Assembly: GCA_030427485.1 (NCBI GenBank)
Contig: JAUICG010000002.1
Span: 248,001 to 312,000, forward strand
DNA from: Gammaproteobacteria bacterium
GTDB lineage: Bacteria; Pseudomonadota; Gammaproteobacteria; Pseudomonadales; Halieaceae
Length of the DNA stretch: 64,000 nucleotides
Reading direction: 5' to 3'
Part shown: positions 49,812 through 58,806 of the stretch, piece by piece
Layout: each line of letters begins with the position of its first letter
Position numbering within the stretch: the stretch's first letter is position 1
Notes under the pieces: model-generated
Seen by the model: only the letters and a program-made list of their open reading frames with translations
What the model was told of the DNA's origin: nothing
Databases searched by the model: none
Translations under genes and position numbers: made by a program

Positions 49812-50249
49812 TCATTCCCCATAGATCTCCAGCCCCTCCCCGTACGGATTGGTCGGGCTGTCAGCCCGATAGGGGCTCCCAGCCCCATAGGGATTATTGA
49901 TTGACTCACTGGAGTAGGGGCTGCCATAACGCCCGTAAGGGTTGGATGTTGAATCCGCATCGTAGGGATTGTTACTCAGCCTGCCCCGGTAGTTGCCGTT
50001 TCCATCATAAAGCTTCGGCGCATCGGTGGCATAGGGGTTGTTCGCCGACTTCGCACTGTGGGGGCTGCCGTACTCGCCATACGGGTTGTTGATACTGTTG
50101 GCGCCATAAGGGCTTCCCGCGCCGTAGGGATTGGCGGTCGAGTTGGCGTTGTACCGGTTGTTGCTCAGGTTGCCCAGGTAGTCATCCGCCACCGCAGTGG
50201 CCGCAAGCAGCGCGGTGAGCGCTGCTGCAATGGCCGGTGTCTTCATCAT
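49812..50249 (-). CDS. Secreted NPYG-repeat protein
   Basis: A 145-residue protein with a Sec signal peptide (cleavage near residue 21, AVADDYLG) and a mature part built almost wholly of repeats. Seven NPYG or NPYA/NPYD units alternate with GSPY and S-x-x-S segments, for example NPYGAGSPYGANSINNPYG. The larger module LGNLSNNRY/RGRLSNNPY occurs twice. Similar unnamed repeat proteins are, from memory, widespread in proteobacteria; no function is known. A GGAGGAGA ribosome site precedes the two adjacent ATG codons. Confidence 0.8.
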   Translation of the reverse strand: MMKTPAIAAALTALLAATAVADDYLGNLSNNRYNANSTANPYGAGSPYGANSINNPYGEYGSPHSAKSANNPYATDAPKLYDGNGNYRGRLSNNPYDADSTSNPYGRYGSPYSSESINNPYGAGSPYRADSPTNPYGEGLEIYGE

Positions 50250-50364
50250 TATCTCCTCCAGTTTCTCCTGATTGCTACTAACAATTCGTGTTCAGGGTTC
50301 CCCGCGCCATGCAGGAACGCTAGTCATGTTCCAGTCCCGCGCGGCAATGCCGCCGGGCACTGGC

Positions 50365-51321
50365 CTATCGCATCCTGCCACCATTGTCACGTGCGCGATC
50401 AGCGGATTCCCGGGTAAAAGCACAGAGGTGCACCACGCGGTCACGAGCGGTCAGCGCTCCACCGGCAATGGAAGGTGAGCGGATGCGCAGGTCCTCCCCC
50501 TCCCCGAGGGCCTTGAAGCTGTCGGCCGGCGCAGCCGCCACGCGCTGGATGAATGGTTCGATGCCCGACAAGGCGACAGGCGCGCTGTCCAGCCGCTCCT
50601 CGATGGCATCCAGGGCATAGCTGCGAATCAGCTTGGGCATCAGCTTGTTGCAGGTGTCACTGCTGTCGAACAGTTCCAGCCCGCAGATCGTGCCATTGAT
50701 CACAAAGCAGGCCCCCACCTGGGTCTCGCTGGTGGGGAAGGCAGCAACGTACTCATCGACGGAACCGGCGAATTGGTCATAGGCATCGGCGATAGCGGCC
50801 GTGCTTGACCGCACCGCCATATCGCTCATCTTCGCGCTGATGTCATCCCAGACCTCCATCTGGTCGGCATTCCGGTCGCCCCAGTCGCGCAGGCTTTCAC
50901 TCACCCGCTCGGCCTTGCGCGCCCGGCCTTTACTGAAGAACGTGCGCCCGGAGGATTCAAACGCCGCGGTGCGGTGGCTCCAGCGACCCTGCTCCACGCA
51001 GGACACGGGGATTTCCAGTGTCGTTTTCGCGGGCACAAGCAAACTGAGGTTGAGTATACGGTTCTGCTTGGCGCCGACCAGTTCCTCGCCATCCAGCAGG
51101 AACACGGCCTGTTCGGCGTCGTTCTTCAGAAGCAGTGTCGGCACACTACCCGAATCGGATATTTCGGTGACCACCGCCAATCCCTGCTGCTGGGCCTCAC
51201 CGAGTGTCAGGTAATCCGCGGCGCTGGCAGCCGGTGCCAGCAGCGGGACGATGTGCAGGTTCTCAAAACGGCGTGCCTCACCCAGAGTGACAGCCTGTAA
51301 GGTTTTATTGATCGCAGTCAT
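50365..51321 (-). CDS. ARPP-1 (DUF6569) domain protein
   Basis: A 318-residue cytoplasmic protein with the hallmark of the ARPP-1 domain: VFLLDGEELVGAKQNRILN at about 73-91 followed by VPAKTTLEIPVSCVEQGRW. The ARPP-1 domain was named for association with ADP-ribosylglycohydrolase and rhodanese/phosphatase genes; none are adjacent here. The ATG at 51321 has an AGAGGGA ribosome site, which decides against the longer in-frame start at 51396. The biochemical role is unknown. Confidence 0.8.
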   Translation of the reverse strand: MTAINKTLQAVTLGEARRFENLHIVPLLAPAASAADYLTLGEAQQQGLAVVTEISDSGSVPTLLLKNDAEQAVFLLDGEELVGAKQNRILNLSLLVPAKTTLEIPVSCVEQGRWSHRTAAFESSGRTFFSKGRARKAERVSESLRDWGDRNADQMEVWDDISAKMSDMAVRSSTAAIADAYDQFAGSVDEYVAAFPTSETQVGACFVINGTICGLELFDSSDTCNKLMPKLIRSYALDAIEERLDSAPVALSGIEPFIQRVAAAPADSFKALGEGEDLRIRSPSIAGGALTARDRVVHLCAFTRESADRARDNGGRMR

Positions 51322-51582
51322 ACTAATTCCCTCTACTTCCAATGTGTGAGTCGAGATATTCAGTTTCTTCAGGCAAAGCTTCGCCCTGGGCCTCATTGCG
51401 TGCTCCCGGCCCTGATCGTGGTATTCGATGTCGTTTCCTGGCTGCGGATTGTTGCCAGTGGAAGAACCGTTTGCCGCACTGGCGAGGCTACTACCGCAGG
51501 ATGTGTATATTAGTGATTTTGCGCGACATGTTTAGAGTGTATGCCTGCACAGGTAATGTTTTCAGGCAGATGCCGCTGGCGA

Positions 51583-52125
51583 TTACTCCCACACCAACCG
51601 TTCAATTGACCGGATCGCATCAATACTCAGTACACCCGTGGCACCATAGAAATGCGGCCGGTCCAGTTCCGTCCATTCGTCTTCACGCTCTTCAATCCAG
51701 GCCTCCCGGAGCAGCAGCATGCTGGCGTCACCGACAGACAAATCGCCCCTGGGACACGCGGCCACCACAGTGGAGTCCCATCTGGCGACCCACTCGAGAT
51801 GTTCCTCGTCATCTTCCGGGTCGCACCACTCGGCCAGTTCCAGTTCATCACTATGGCAGGCACACCACAGCACCCAGTATTGCTGTGTCTCGTCCAGGCC
51901 GATCTCCCAATTGCTGACGCGATTGTGCATGGGAGTCCAGGCCCATTCCGCCTGGACAACCAGGCTTGCGCCCACATCTGGCTCCAGGGGCCGCAGGGCT
52001 TGCAGCGCCTCACCGCGCAGCAGTTCAAAGCCTTGCGGCGGCGCAGGCAACTCCATCGATTGAAACAGTCGCTGGCGGGGCAACGCGTCCGGTGACATGG
52101 CGATTGTTCTGTGCAGCTTACTCAT
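51583..52125 (-). CDS. Conserved-looking protein of unknown function
   Basis: A 180-residue acidic, tryptophan-rich soluble protein without signal peptide or membrane helix. Segments include WAWTPMHNRVSNWEIG, QYWVLWCACHSDELELAEW and WDSTVVAACPRGDLS. The strong AAAGGAGG ribosome site 9 bases before the ATG and consistent codon use support it as a real gene. I do not recognise the family. It lies in the minus-strand block with the ARPP-1 and HEPN genes, 261 bases upstream of the former. Confidence 0.65.
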   Translation of the reverse strand: MSKLHRTIAMSPDALPRQRLFQSMELPAPPQGFELLRGEALQALRPLEPDVGASLVVQAEWAWTPMHNRVSNWEIGLDETQQYWVLWCACHSDELELAEWCDPEDDEEHLEWVARWDSTVVAACPRGDLSVGDASMLLLREAWIEEREDEWTELDRPHFYGATGVLSIDAIRSIERLVWE

Positions 52126-52271
52126 GTTGGCATTCCTCCTTTATCGCCGCTGGTGCCTGGCAGGGCCGGGCTGGTTGTGCCGGCAGGCGATAGTGCAGTT
52201 GTGTCGCTCACTGCAGTTACCCCATACGAACATTCGTCGGGAGCATCGGGAGGGGATGGGCCAGCGCGGAA

Positions 52272-52427
52272 TCAGAACATCCTGTTTGGTTGCCTGATCG
52301 GCCGCATCTCCGTTACGGAAACCACCTTGCCCAGGTTGGCAGGTTGGCGGGCTTTGCCCTTCTCGATGCTACGGAACCAGTATAGTTCATGCAGTTGCTG
52401 ACTGCCTGGAACCGATCGCTTGTACAT
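52272..52427 (-). CDS. Possible 51-residue small protein downstream of HEPN gene
   Basis: An ATG-to-TGA frame of 51 residues, basic, with segments HELYWFRSIEKGKARQPANL and SVTEMRPIRQPNRMF. Composition is protein-like and GC-rich at third positions, but there is no clear ribosome site. It starts 49 bases after the HEPN stop on the same strand. It could be a small partner protein or a remnant. The rest of the 351-base gap between the neighbouring genes shows nothing else except a short AGGTTGGC direct repeat inside this frame. Confidence 0.35.
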   Translation of the reverse strand: MYKRSVPGSQQLHELYWFRSIEKGKARQPANLGKVVSVTEMRPIRQPNRMF

Positions 52428-52476
52428 TCATACACGTCGAGTTTTCGCGCACACCACAGTGGCACGATGTCGATTG

Positions 52477-53214
52477 TCAGGTGCTTTCTATTACCGGATA
52501 GCAGGGGTCGCCCCACAGGGTACGCGGATGGTCCATCATCAGTTTGATCACATAGGGCACCAGCTTACCCAGAAAGGCGGAACAGTCCCGCAGTTGCTCC
52601 CGGTTAACCTTGCTGTTCCAGGTTGCGCCGCCGTGAATGAGCTGGTTGCGCAAGGTGTACATGCGCGAAAGCACTATGGAGAGTACGGCGCTGGTATTGT
52701 GGTCACCCAGCGCCCTGTTCACGGCCACCTTTGCCCGTTCAAATTTCGCCTTCCACTCGTGCTCTTGCAGCAACCCGTTGTGGAAGTCCCAGAACGGCTG
52801 GTAAACGTAACGATTGGCCAGCAACACACGAATTGATTTCGGAAACTCGGTCCATACCAGTTCGTAGAGCACCTCGTTGTCATCCAGCGCCACCAGCTTC
52901 TTCAGGAATTCTTTGAACACCTTCTGTTCGGGATCGCGTTCCCGATCTCCAATGTCGTTGGCGTAGGCCGCGTTGAACGAAATCCAGAGGAAGATAAAAC
53001 GGGCATCGACATCACCTCCGCTTTGCTCGGCCCTGTCGAGCCAGCTAAGGGCGCGGTGAACACGCAGCCCAAGGCTAACCGGGTAGTGACCGCGCTCCTC
53101 ACGCTGGCGAGCCTTGAGAGTTTGATAATCCAACGGATAGTCCCTTCTCCGAATACTGCTGCAGGTAAATATACCAGAATAGGTTCGCATTACTTCGGTA
53201 GCAGCCAAAGCCAT
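52477..53214 (-). CDS. HEPN-domain protein, putative RNase
   Basis: A protein of up to 245 residues with an all-helical central and C-terminal region. FIFLWISFNAAYAND near residue 75 and MYTLRNQLIHGGATW near 185-199 match Apea/HEPN-type proteins. R189-N190-x3-H194 is the RNxxxH (RX4H) signature of active HEPN nucleases. Such proteins act as toxins or defence RNases, often with a partner antitoxin; no MNT nucleotidyltransferase is adjacent. The true start may be downstream of 53214, since the first 25 residues look non-family. Confidence 0.65.
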   Translation of the reverse strand: MALAATEVMRTYSGIFTCSSIRRRDYPLDYQTLKARQREERGHYPVSLGLRVHRALSWLDRAEQSGGDVDARFIFLWISFNAAYANDIGDRERDPEQKVFKEFLKKLVALDDNEVLYELVWTEFPKSIRVLLANRYVYQPFWDFHNGLLQEHEWKAKFERAKVAVNRALGDHNTSAVLSIVLSRMYTLRNQLIHGGATWNSKVNREQLRDCSAFLGKLVPYVIKLMMDHPRTLWGDPCYPVIEST

Positions 53215-53516
53215 TTATAAATCAGAAGGTTACGCTCCTTGGAGAACTTGTAGTAGACTTTTATGCATACTATCTCACCGCGCTCAGGAAATGGGGCACT
53301 CGCGGGATGCGCATTGATGGAATGCCCTCCTCGGTGGGTAAGACAGAGCCGATTCGCCAAACGTCCATCGTGGTAATGCGTTATCAATAGACATAACAAC
53401 ATTGCGCCAAGCGCCTGTGAGCGCCCAGCGACCCGGTACTCGCCCACTAAACCATCTCCGCGCAGACGGTTCACGGGCTTCACGGAATTCGCTGGCTGGT
53501 ATTTCCAGGTAAGACT
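53215..53516. other. Gap between HEPN and GGDEF genes, no supported feature
   Basis: 302 bases of divergent intergenic DNA. A 97-codon minus-strand frame covers most of it and overlaps the HEPN start, but its composition is not convincing and it has no ribosome site. Promoters for both flanking genes presumably lie here; none is clear. Confidence 0.4.
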
Positions 53517-54689
53517 ATGAGCGTCATTTTTCGCTTTTTCGATTTCTTCCTGCCTGCCAGTCTGCGCAACAACCCCGCGGACTCATTACGAGGCTATATC
53601 ATCATCGGGATGATCGCTACAAATATACTGGTCAGTCTGTTCATGCTGGTATTTCTGCTCTATTTTCTGGAGTTGGAGCAGAACACGAACATCGGTGTCG
53701 GGCTTGATCTGGCTTGCGTGCTGGCCTATCTGGTCGCGCTTTTACTGCTCAAATCCACAGAGAACCTGGTACTCTGCGCAAACTTCCTGCTCGCTACACT
53801 TACCGTCGTACTGGCGATCGGCATTCAGATCACCGGTGGCTATTGGGATTCTCCAGTGCTTCAGTTGACCCTGCAGTTACCGGTTACAGGGTTTCTGTTA
53901 CTGGGCTTGCGCCCTGGCATTTTCTGGGTAGGCGTAACCGCAACTTTGTGTTTTGTAACTTACCTCAGCGCACTCCTGGACATTGGCTACGTTCAGCTGC
54001 TGCAAAATCAGGACCTGATCGACGCCATGTATGTATCGTTTCAATATACCTTGCTGATTATTGTCGGCGGCGCGCTCATCGTGTACGAAGTGATAAACGG
54101 CCAGCTTACCGGGATACTGAACGAGGAACGAAACCGCTTTGAACACAAAGCAAGCCACGACGATCTTACAGGCATACCCAATCGTTTCGAGTTTTTCCGC
54201 AGGCTTAAAGCCGGGCTTGACGAAGCGCGCGAGCGTGACCAGAAAGTCGCCGTAGTCTACATCGATCTCGACGGCTTCAAACCCATCAACGATATGCTGG
54301 GCCACCATATGGGCGACGAAGCGCTCAAAGCGGTGGCGAGCCGCCTGAGCAATATTGTGCGACTGGCCGACACCACTGCCCGTCTGGGCGGAGATGAGTT
54401 CGCCCTGATCCTGCCTGGTATTCGCCTGCCCTATGACATAGAAACCATCATGCCCAAGGTACTGGCAGCGATTAAGGCGCCCGTCAGCGTCAACGGTATA
54501 GACATGGTGGTCAAGGCGAGTTGTGGGATAGCGGTTTTCCCGGAGCACTCGGAAGACCTCAGTGCATTGTGCCGCTACGCCGACATGGCAATGTATCGCG
54601 CGAAAGAAATAAAGGACACCTTTGTGATATTTGACGAGAGTATGAAAAAGCATAAGAACCGGCGCTTGACTCCGGCGCCTTCAACCTGA
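53517..54689 (+). CDS. Membrane diguanylate cyclase (GGDEF)
   Basis: A 390-residue protein with about six membrane helices in residues 28-195 and a C-terminal GGDEF domain that makes cyclic di-GMP from two GTP. The active-site GGDEF is at 291-295, D250 in VYIDLDGFK is a metal ligand, and an inhibitory RxxD site (R282-D285) lies exactly five residues upstream. The membrane part resembles no sensor family I can name with confidence. It is transcribed away from the HEPN gene and toward the pseudogene. Confidence 0.92.
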   Translation: MSVIFRFFDFFLPASLRNNPADSLRGYIIIGMIATNILVSLFMLVFLLYFLELEQNTNIGVGLDLACVLAYLVALLLLKSTENLVLCANFLLATLTVVLAIGIQITGGYWDSPVLQLTLQLPVTGFLLLGLRPGIFWVGVTATLCFVTYLSALLDIGYVQLLQNQDLIDAMYVSFQYTLLIIVGGALIVYEVINGQLTGILNEERNRFEHKASHDDLTGIPNRFEFFRRLKAGLDEARERDQKVAVVYIDLDGFKPINDMLGHHMGDEALKAVASRLSNIVRLADTTARLGGDEFALILPGIRLPYDIETIMPKVLAAIKAPVSVNGIDMVVKASCGIAVFPEHSEDLSALCRYADMAMYRAKEIKDTFVIFDESMKKHKNRRLTPAPST

Positions 54690-54759
54690 ACACCAGTTGC
54701 AGCACAAACTGTCCGGCCGCCATGCTGTGCAGGGGTAATCTATTTCCCGCACAGCCCGT

Positions 54760-55300
54760 CCGCGATGACGTTCGCATGGTCAGCGCGGCTATGCCAGGCA
54801 CATAAAGAAAACCACCACCACGATTGCCAGGCTCGCGACAGGAACTAATGTGAACCAACCGAACAATTGGAGCGCTCCCGGGTCTTGCACCCGGCGCGAT
54901 GCAGAACAGGTCGACCACTATAGCCGCCAGCAAGTGACCGACGCCGGTAGTGGACTTACTCGCAAGAGAGGCTGCAGCGGATAGACTGTCAGATGTCCGT
55001 CCTCGGGCAGCAAACCAACCAGGCGTTAGCCGATAAACCACACTGTATTGACCGCCAGGCCAGAACTGACCACCAACAGCTGCTACGCCCGCCGCGGCTG
55101 CGGACGCCGCCGCCCCCAGCGTGTGTGCCGGCCATCGGAGCAACTGCCAACGATTGGATCGGATACCGCATCCCATGGCAGTGCGATAAAGATCGCGAGA
55201 ACAGCGCAGCTTGGACCCTGCACCTGCGTGTAGTAGAAAACTACGTAATTAGCTTAGGCCGCATCCTTGACGGAGAATGGCTTATTGCCTTTCGCGTTCG
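54760..55300 (-). pseudogene. Degraded GPH/MFS_2-type sugar symporter
   Basis: Minus-strand translation recovers transporter landmarks in one frame: NYVVFYYTQVQG and LPWDAVSDPIVGSCSD, typical of the first helices of GPH-family symporters, then GRTSDSLSAAASLASKS with GVGHLLAAIVVDL, typical of the loop and helix near two-thirds of the family. The intervening helices are missing, an in-frame TAA interrupts at 55254-55256 and no intact start or end exists. The 851-base gap from 54690 to 55540 holds nothing else coding. Confidence 0.6.
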
Positions 55301-55478
55301 TCCATTTTTCACTGGCTGAGAGCGCCTGTGTGGACTGTATCATTATTCGGCGTGGTTCCCCCGCCACTCACTCGACACGGAGCGTGGTTATCGGTTCGCG
55401 GGATAGCAGCGACTCCCGCAGGGTGCACGCCTGCTCGCAGGCTGCCCTGATTGCCCCAAACCGGATTGTCGGATAGGA

Positions 55479-55490
55479 TGACAGGTGTCA
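55479..55490. promoter_or_regulatory. Candidate TetR operator
   Basis: TGACA-GG-TGTCA forms perfect 5-base arms around a 2-base centre, 50 bases before the tetR-family start. It would overlap a weak promoter (TTGTCG at 55466-55471, CAATTT at 55489-55494, spacing 17), a usual arrangement for autorepression. Confidence 0.4.
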
Positions 55491-55540
55491 ATTTATTACA
55501 CAGGGCGGACCCTGCCAGAAAACCACGGGGAGACACGTGA

Positions 55541-56176
55541 ATGGCCAGCAGAACAAGAGGGCGACCGACCCAGTGCGCCATATCTGACGACGATCTCCTG
55601 GAGGCTGTACTGCAATCCTTTGGTGAAAATGGCTATGACGGAACATCGGTGCGCGAAATCGCACGGCGCCTCGAGGTCAGCCACAATCTCATCCCGCAAC
55701 GTTTCGGCTCCAAGGAGGACCTGTGGTATGCCGCGGTCGATCATGGCTTTGGCAGGCTTGCCAACGACCTGACACGAGAGGCACAGACACTTGGTAGCGA
55801 TGAACTGCTGATCCTGCGCGGTTTAATCAGAAGTTTTATCGAGATCAACGCACAGCACCCCTCACTGTTGCAGGTCATCAACCAGGAGGCCAGCCAACCC
55901 GGACCTCGCCTCGACTACCTCTTTGACACCTACATCAGACCAGTCCGCGATTTTGGCCAGGCCTGGCTTACGCGGCTGGCGGCAGAAGGACGCATTCGGC
56001 CCGTGTCAGTGAGTTTGTTGTACTTCCTGATGACGCACGGAGCAGGAGGCATGTTTGCCCTACCCGCGTTGACGAAACGATTGGGAAAGGGAAGAGCGCA
56101 TACATCGGCATTATCCGTACAGGACGAAGCGCAAAGCGCAGTAAACGTATTTTTTGATGGATTGCTTCCGCGTTAA
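55541..56176 (+). CDS. TetR-family transcriptional regulator
   Basis: A 211-residue repressor. The N-terminal helix-turn-helix covers about residues 15-62, with FGENGYDGTSVREIARRLEVS and HNLIPQRFGSKEDLWYAAVD typical of TetR. The C-terminal ligand domain is unassigned. A GGGGAGA site precedes the ATG. It is directly upstream of a sterol desaturase-like gene (32 bases) and probably regulates that gene and itself, with a lipid-like or steroid-like effector as a guess. Confidence 0.9.
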   Translation: MASRTRGRPTQCAISDDDLLEAVLQSFGENGYDGTSVREIARRLEVSHNLIPQRFGSKEDLWYAAVDHGFGRLANDLTREAQTLGSDELLILRGLIRSFIEINAQHPSLLQVINQEASQPGPRLDYLFDTYIRPVRDFGQAWLTRLAAEGRIRPVSVSLLYFLMTHGAGGMFALPALTKRLGKGRAHTSALSVQDEAQSAVNVFFDGLLPR

Positions 56177-56208
56177 CGCGCAGCGGCACCTGTGACAACT
56201 GGAGTACT

Positions 56209-57171
56209 ATGCGTAAATTGACATCGAAGCAGGTAAAGACCGAAGCTCCGCTGTTGTTCCAGTGGGGCATCTTCCCCTTCGTGATGAGTGCGGCGATTGG
56301 AGTTTCATGGTGGTTAATAAGGGACGGTATGGAACCAGCGCTGGCGGTACTCTGGCCACAGTTTGCCGCATTCATCATCGTCGCCGTATTCGAGCATATA
56401 TACCCTTATCACAAAAGTTGGAACCAGAGTCGCGGCGATGTAAGCGTCGACGCGCGCCATGCCATTGGCATCAGTATTGTAATCGCTATTATTTCGCCAG
56501 TAGCCGTCTCCATAGGTGTGGCTGTAGGGGGCTGGCTCTCGGATAAATTTGGCATTGGATTATGGCCATCCGCGTGGCCCCTGCCGGCACAGATCGTTCT
56601 GGTGCTCCTCGTGGGAGAACTCCCGGGTTACTGGGTGCACCGCTGGCAGCACCAGTGGGAAGGGCTGTGGCGCTTCCATGCGGTGCACCACAGCGCTCCA
56701 CGCTTGTACTGGCTAAACGCGGGTAGGTTTCACCCCATTGATTCCTTGATGACCTTCGCGCCATCATATCTACTTCTTGTAGTAATGGGCAGTGGCGAGG
56801 TCATGCTGGCCTACTTCGGTGTTATTACGGCCATTCACGGTATTTTCCAGCACGCCAATTTGCAGATCAAGTTGGGACCGCTGAACTGGTTTTTCAGCAT
56901 GGCGGAGTTACATCGATGGCATCACTCCAGGACGGTGTTTGAAGCCAATCACAACTATGGGCAAACAGTGAGCGTCTGGGACTGGGTGTTCGGCACACGC
57001 TACCTGCCCTCTGACCGGCCGCCACCCGAGGAGATCGGCATAGCTGATTTACCCGCTTTCCCGATGACATGGTGGGCGCAGATTCTCTCGCCGTTTCGCT
57101 GGCGACAGATAAAACAGAGCAGTGATGCGCAGATGGGAAGCACAGGCAACACGATACAAAACACACTGTAG
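56209..57171 (+). CDS. Sterol desaturase/fatty acid hydroxylase family protein
   Basis: A 320-residue di-iron membrane oxygenase. Helices are at about 20-40, 48-65, 85-110 and 125-142, and the three histidine clusters are HRWQH (144-148), HAVHH (157-161) and HRWHH (235-239), with additional H174 and H215. The family hydroxylates or desaturates lipids. The substrate is unknown; bacterial members near TetR regulators are common in lipid and sterol-degrading marine bacteria. All metal ligands look intact. Confidence 0.9.
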   Translation: MRKLTSKQVKTEAPLLFQWGIFPFVMSAAIGVSWWLIRDGMEPALAVLWPQFAAFIIVAVFEHIYPYHKSWNQSRGDVSVDARHAIGISIVIAIISPVAVSIGVAVGGWLSDKFGIGLWPSAWPLPAQIVLVLLVGELPGYWVHRWQHQWEGLWRFHAVHHSAPRLYWLNAGRFHPIDSLMTFAPSYLLLVVMGSGEVMLAYFGVITAIHGIFQHANLQIKLGPLNWFFSMAELHRWHHSRTVFEANHNYGQTVSVWDWVFGTRYLPSDRPPPEEIGIADLPAFPMTWWAQILSPFRWRQIKQSSDAQMGSTGNTIQNTL

Positions 57172-57247
57172 CGCAGTGTTTTCCGATACGATTCAGACTT
57201 CTGCTATTAAGGCTGCTAGACTCCAGCCGCAATAAAAGGATGGCCAG

Positions 57248-58753
57248 ATGCACAGCAATTTCCCCTTCAGGCAGGCATGCGGAATTATTATTGCCCTGAT
57301 AGCCTTTTTCATAGGCGCCTGCTCGGAACCGGTGCCGGAACACACCCTGTTACGCTCGCGAGAAATGCCACAGTGGTTTGAAGATGCCAAACTCGGGATT
57401 TTTATTCACTGGGGTCCTGCATCTGTTCCGGCGTACGCCTACGGCCCGCCGCTGCAGCCAGGTGAACTGGAAGAAATCATGTTCGGCAACTCGCCGCGCA
57501 AAGAGATGCCTTATGCGGAGTGGTATCTCAATGCGATGAACTATCCCGACAGCGAAACCGCTCGACACCATGCCGCTACCTATGGCACTGCGCCGTATAC
57601 TGATTTCAAGCCGCTGTTCGAGCAACGGGTCGATGAAGGCTGGGATCCAGACGCCTGGGCCGAGTTATTCTATCAGGCCGGTGCCCGGTATGTTGTGTTG
57701 GTGACCAAACACCACGACGGGTACACACTGTGGCCCAGTGCGGTACCTAACCCCAATCGGGAGAACTGGGGCTCGCCCAGGGATATGGTAGGTGAATTAG
57801 CAGTGGCCGTGCGTGCGCGCGGTATGCGCTTTGGCACCTACTACTCCACTGGCCTGGACTGGAGTTTCCTGATGTACAACAACGGCGATCGCATCCAGGA
57901 TATCCTGCGCAGCGCGCCAGCCACTCAAGCCTACGCCGATTACGTATACGCGCACATGAAGGAGTTGATCGATCGCTACCATCCTGATGTCCTGTGGGCT
58001 GATATCGGCTATCCATCGAAAGGAAAGCCCGGAGACCTGTTCGAGTACTACTTTATGCAGGTCCCCGATGGCACCGTAAATGACCGCTGGGGCGCGGTTG
58101 ACGTGCTCGGCCAGGTCGCCAGTATTCCGGGCGCAACATGGCTGATGAAATCGCTCGGGCGATTGCTCCTGTCCAATCAATCGAACACCCTGAAAGATGA
58201 CCCGGCACGACCCGGATTCAAGACGGCAGAGTACGACAGCTTTTCGGGCATACCACCTTTCAAGTGGGAGGCCACGCGCGGTCTTGGGGGCTCATTCGCT
58301 TACAATATCAATGAAACGGAAGCCGACATGTTGACAAGCGCCGAACTGGTGGACTATGTGGCAGATACAGTCTCCAAGAACGGTAATGTACTGATCAACG
58401 TGGGGCCGGACAGCTTTGGTCGTATCCCGGCCATTCAGCAGGCGCCGCTACGCGGGCTGGGCGATTGGATGTCGATCAATGGCGAGGCGATCTATGGTAC
58501 ACGTCCGTGGCTGCGTTACCAAAATGAGCGCGGACGGGTATTGCGCTACACAACCACGGATAAGGCCCTGTACGCGATTGTACCCGGCGAAGCAACAGAC
58601 AGCATTACCATCGAGTCGCCGGGAGTAGACTGGCAAAGCGTCGATGTTCTGGGTGCTGAAGTGGTTAGAACCAGTGAGGACGCCGGCTTACTGACCGTAT
58701 CCATCGACAGACCCCTGCCTGGCCCGGCTGTAGTGGTGCGCTACAACCTTTGA
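57248..58753 (+). CDS. Alpha-L-fucosidase (GH29), lipoprotein
   Basis: A 501-residue glycoside hydrolase with a lipoprotein signal peptide (lipobox FIGAC, C25). GH29 landmarks are FIHWGPASVPAYA (52-64), VTKHHDGYTLWPS (152-164) and the nucleophile region HPDVLWADIGY with D252. A C-terminal beta domain ends AVVVRYNL. It removes terminal fucose, presumably from algal or host glycans at the cell surface. It stands alone apart from the degraded symporter, with no sulfatase or other carbohydrate genes beside it. Confidence 0.9.
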   Translation: MHSNFPFRQACGIIIALIAFFIGACSEPVPEHTLLRSREMPQWFEDAKLGIFIHWGPASVPAYAYGPPLQPGELEEIMFGNSPRKEMPYAEWYLNAMNYPDSETARHHAATYGTAPYTDFKPLFEQRVDEGWDPDAWAELFYQAGARYVVLVTKHHDGYTLWPSAVPNPNRENWGSPRDMVGELAVAVRARGMRFGTYYSTGLDWSFLMYNNGDRIQDILRSAPATQAYADYVYAHMKELIDRYHPDVLWADIGYPSKGKPGDLFEYYFMQVPDGTVNDRWGAVDVLGQVASIPGATWLMKSLGRLLLSNQSNTLKDDPARPGFKTAEYDSFSGIPPFKWEATRGLGGSFAYNINETEADMLTSAELVDYVADTVSKNGNVLINVGPDSFGRIPAIQQAPLRGLGDWMSINGEAIYGTRPWLRYQNERGRVLRYTTTDKALYAIVPGEATDSITIESPGVDWQSVDVLGAEVVRTSEDAGLLTVSIDRPLPGPAVVVRYNL

Positions 58754-58806
58754 TGGCGTCACCGCGCAAGCACTGGATCATATCGCCTACCAGGACCCGA
58801 ATCCGG

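Noticed and set aside
53190..53483. 97-residue minus-strand protein upstream of the HEPN gene
   Set aside because: No ribosome site, atypical composition, and it overlaps the HEPN start.
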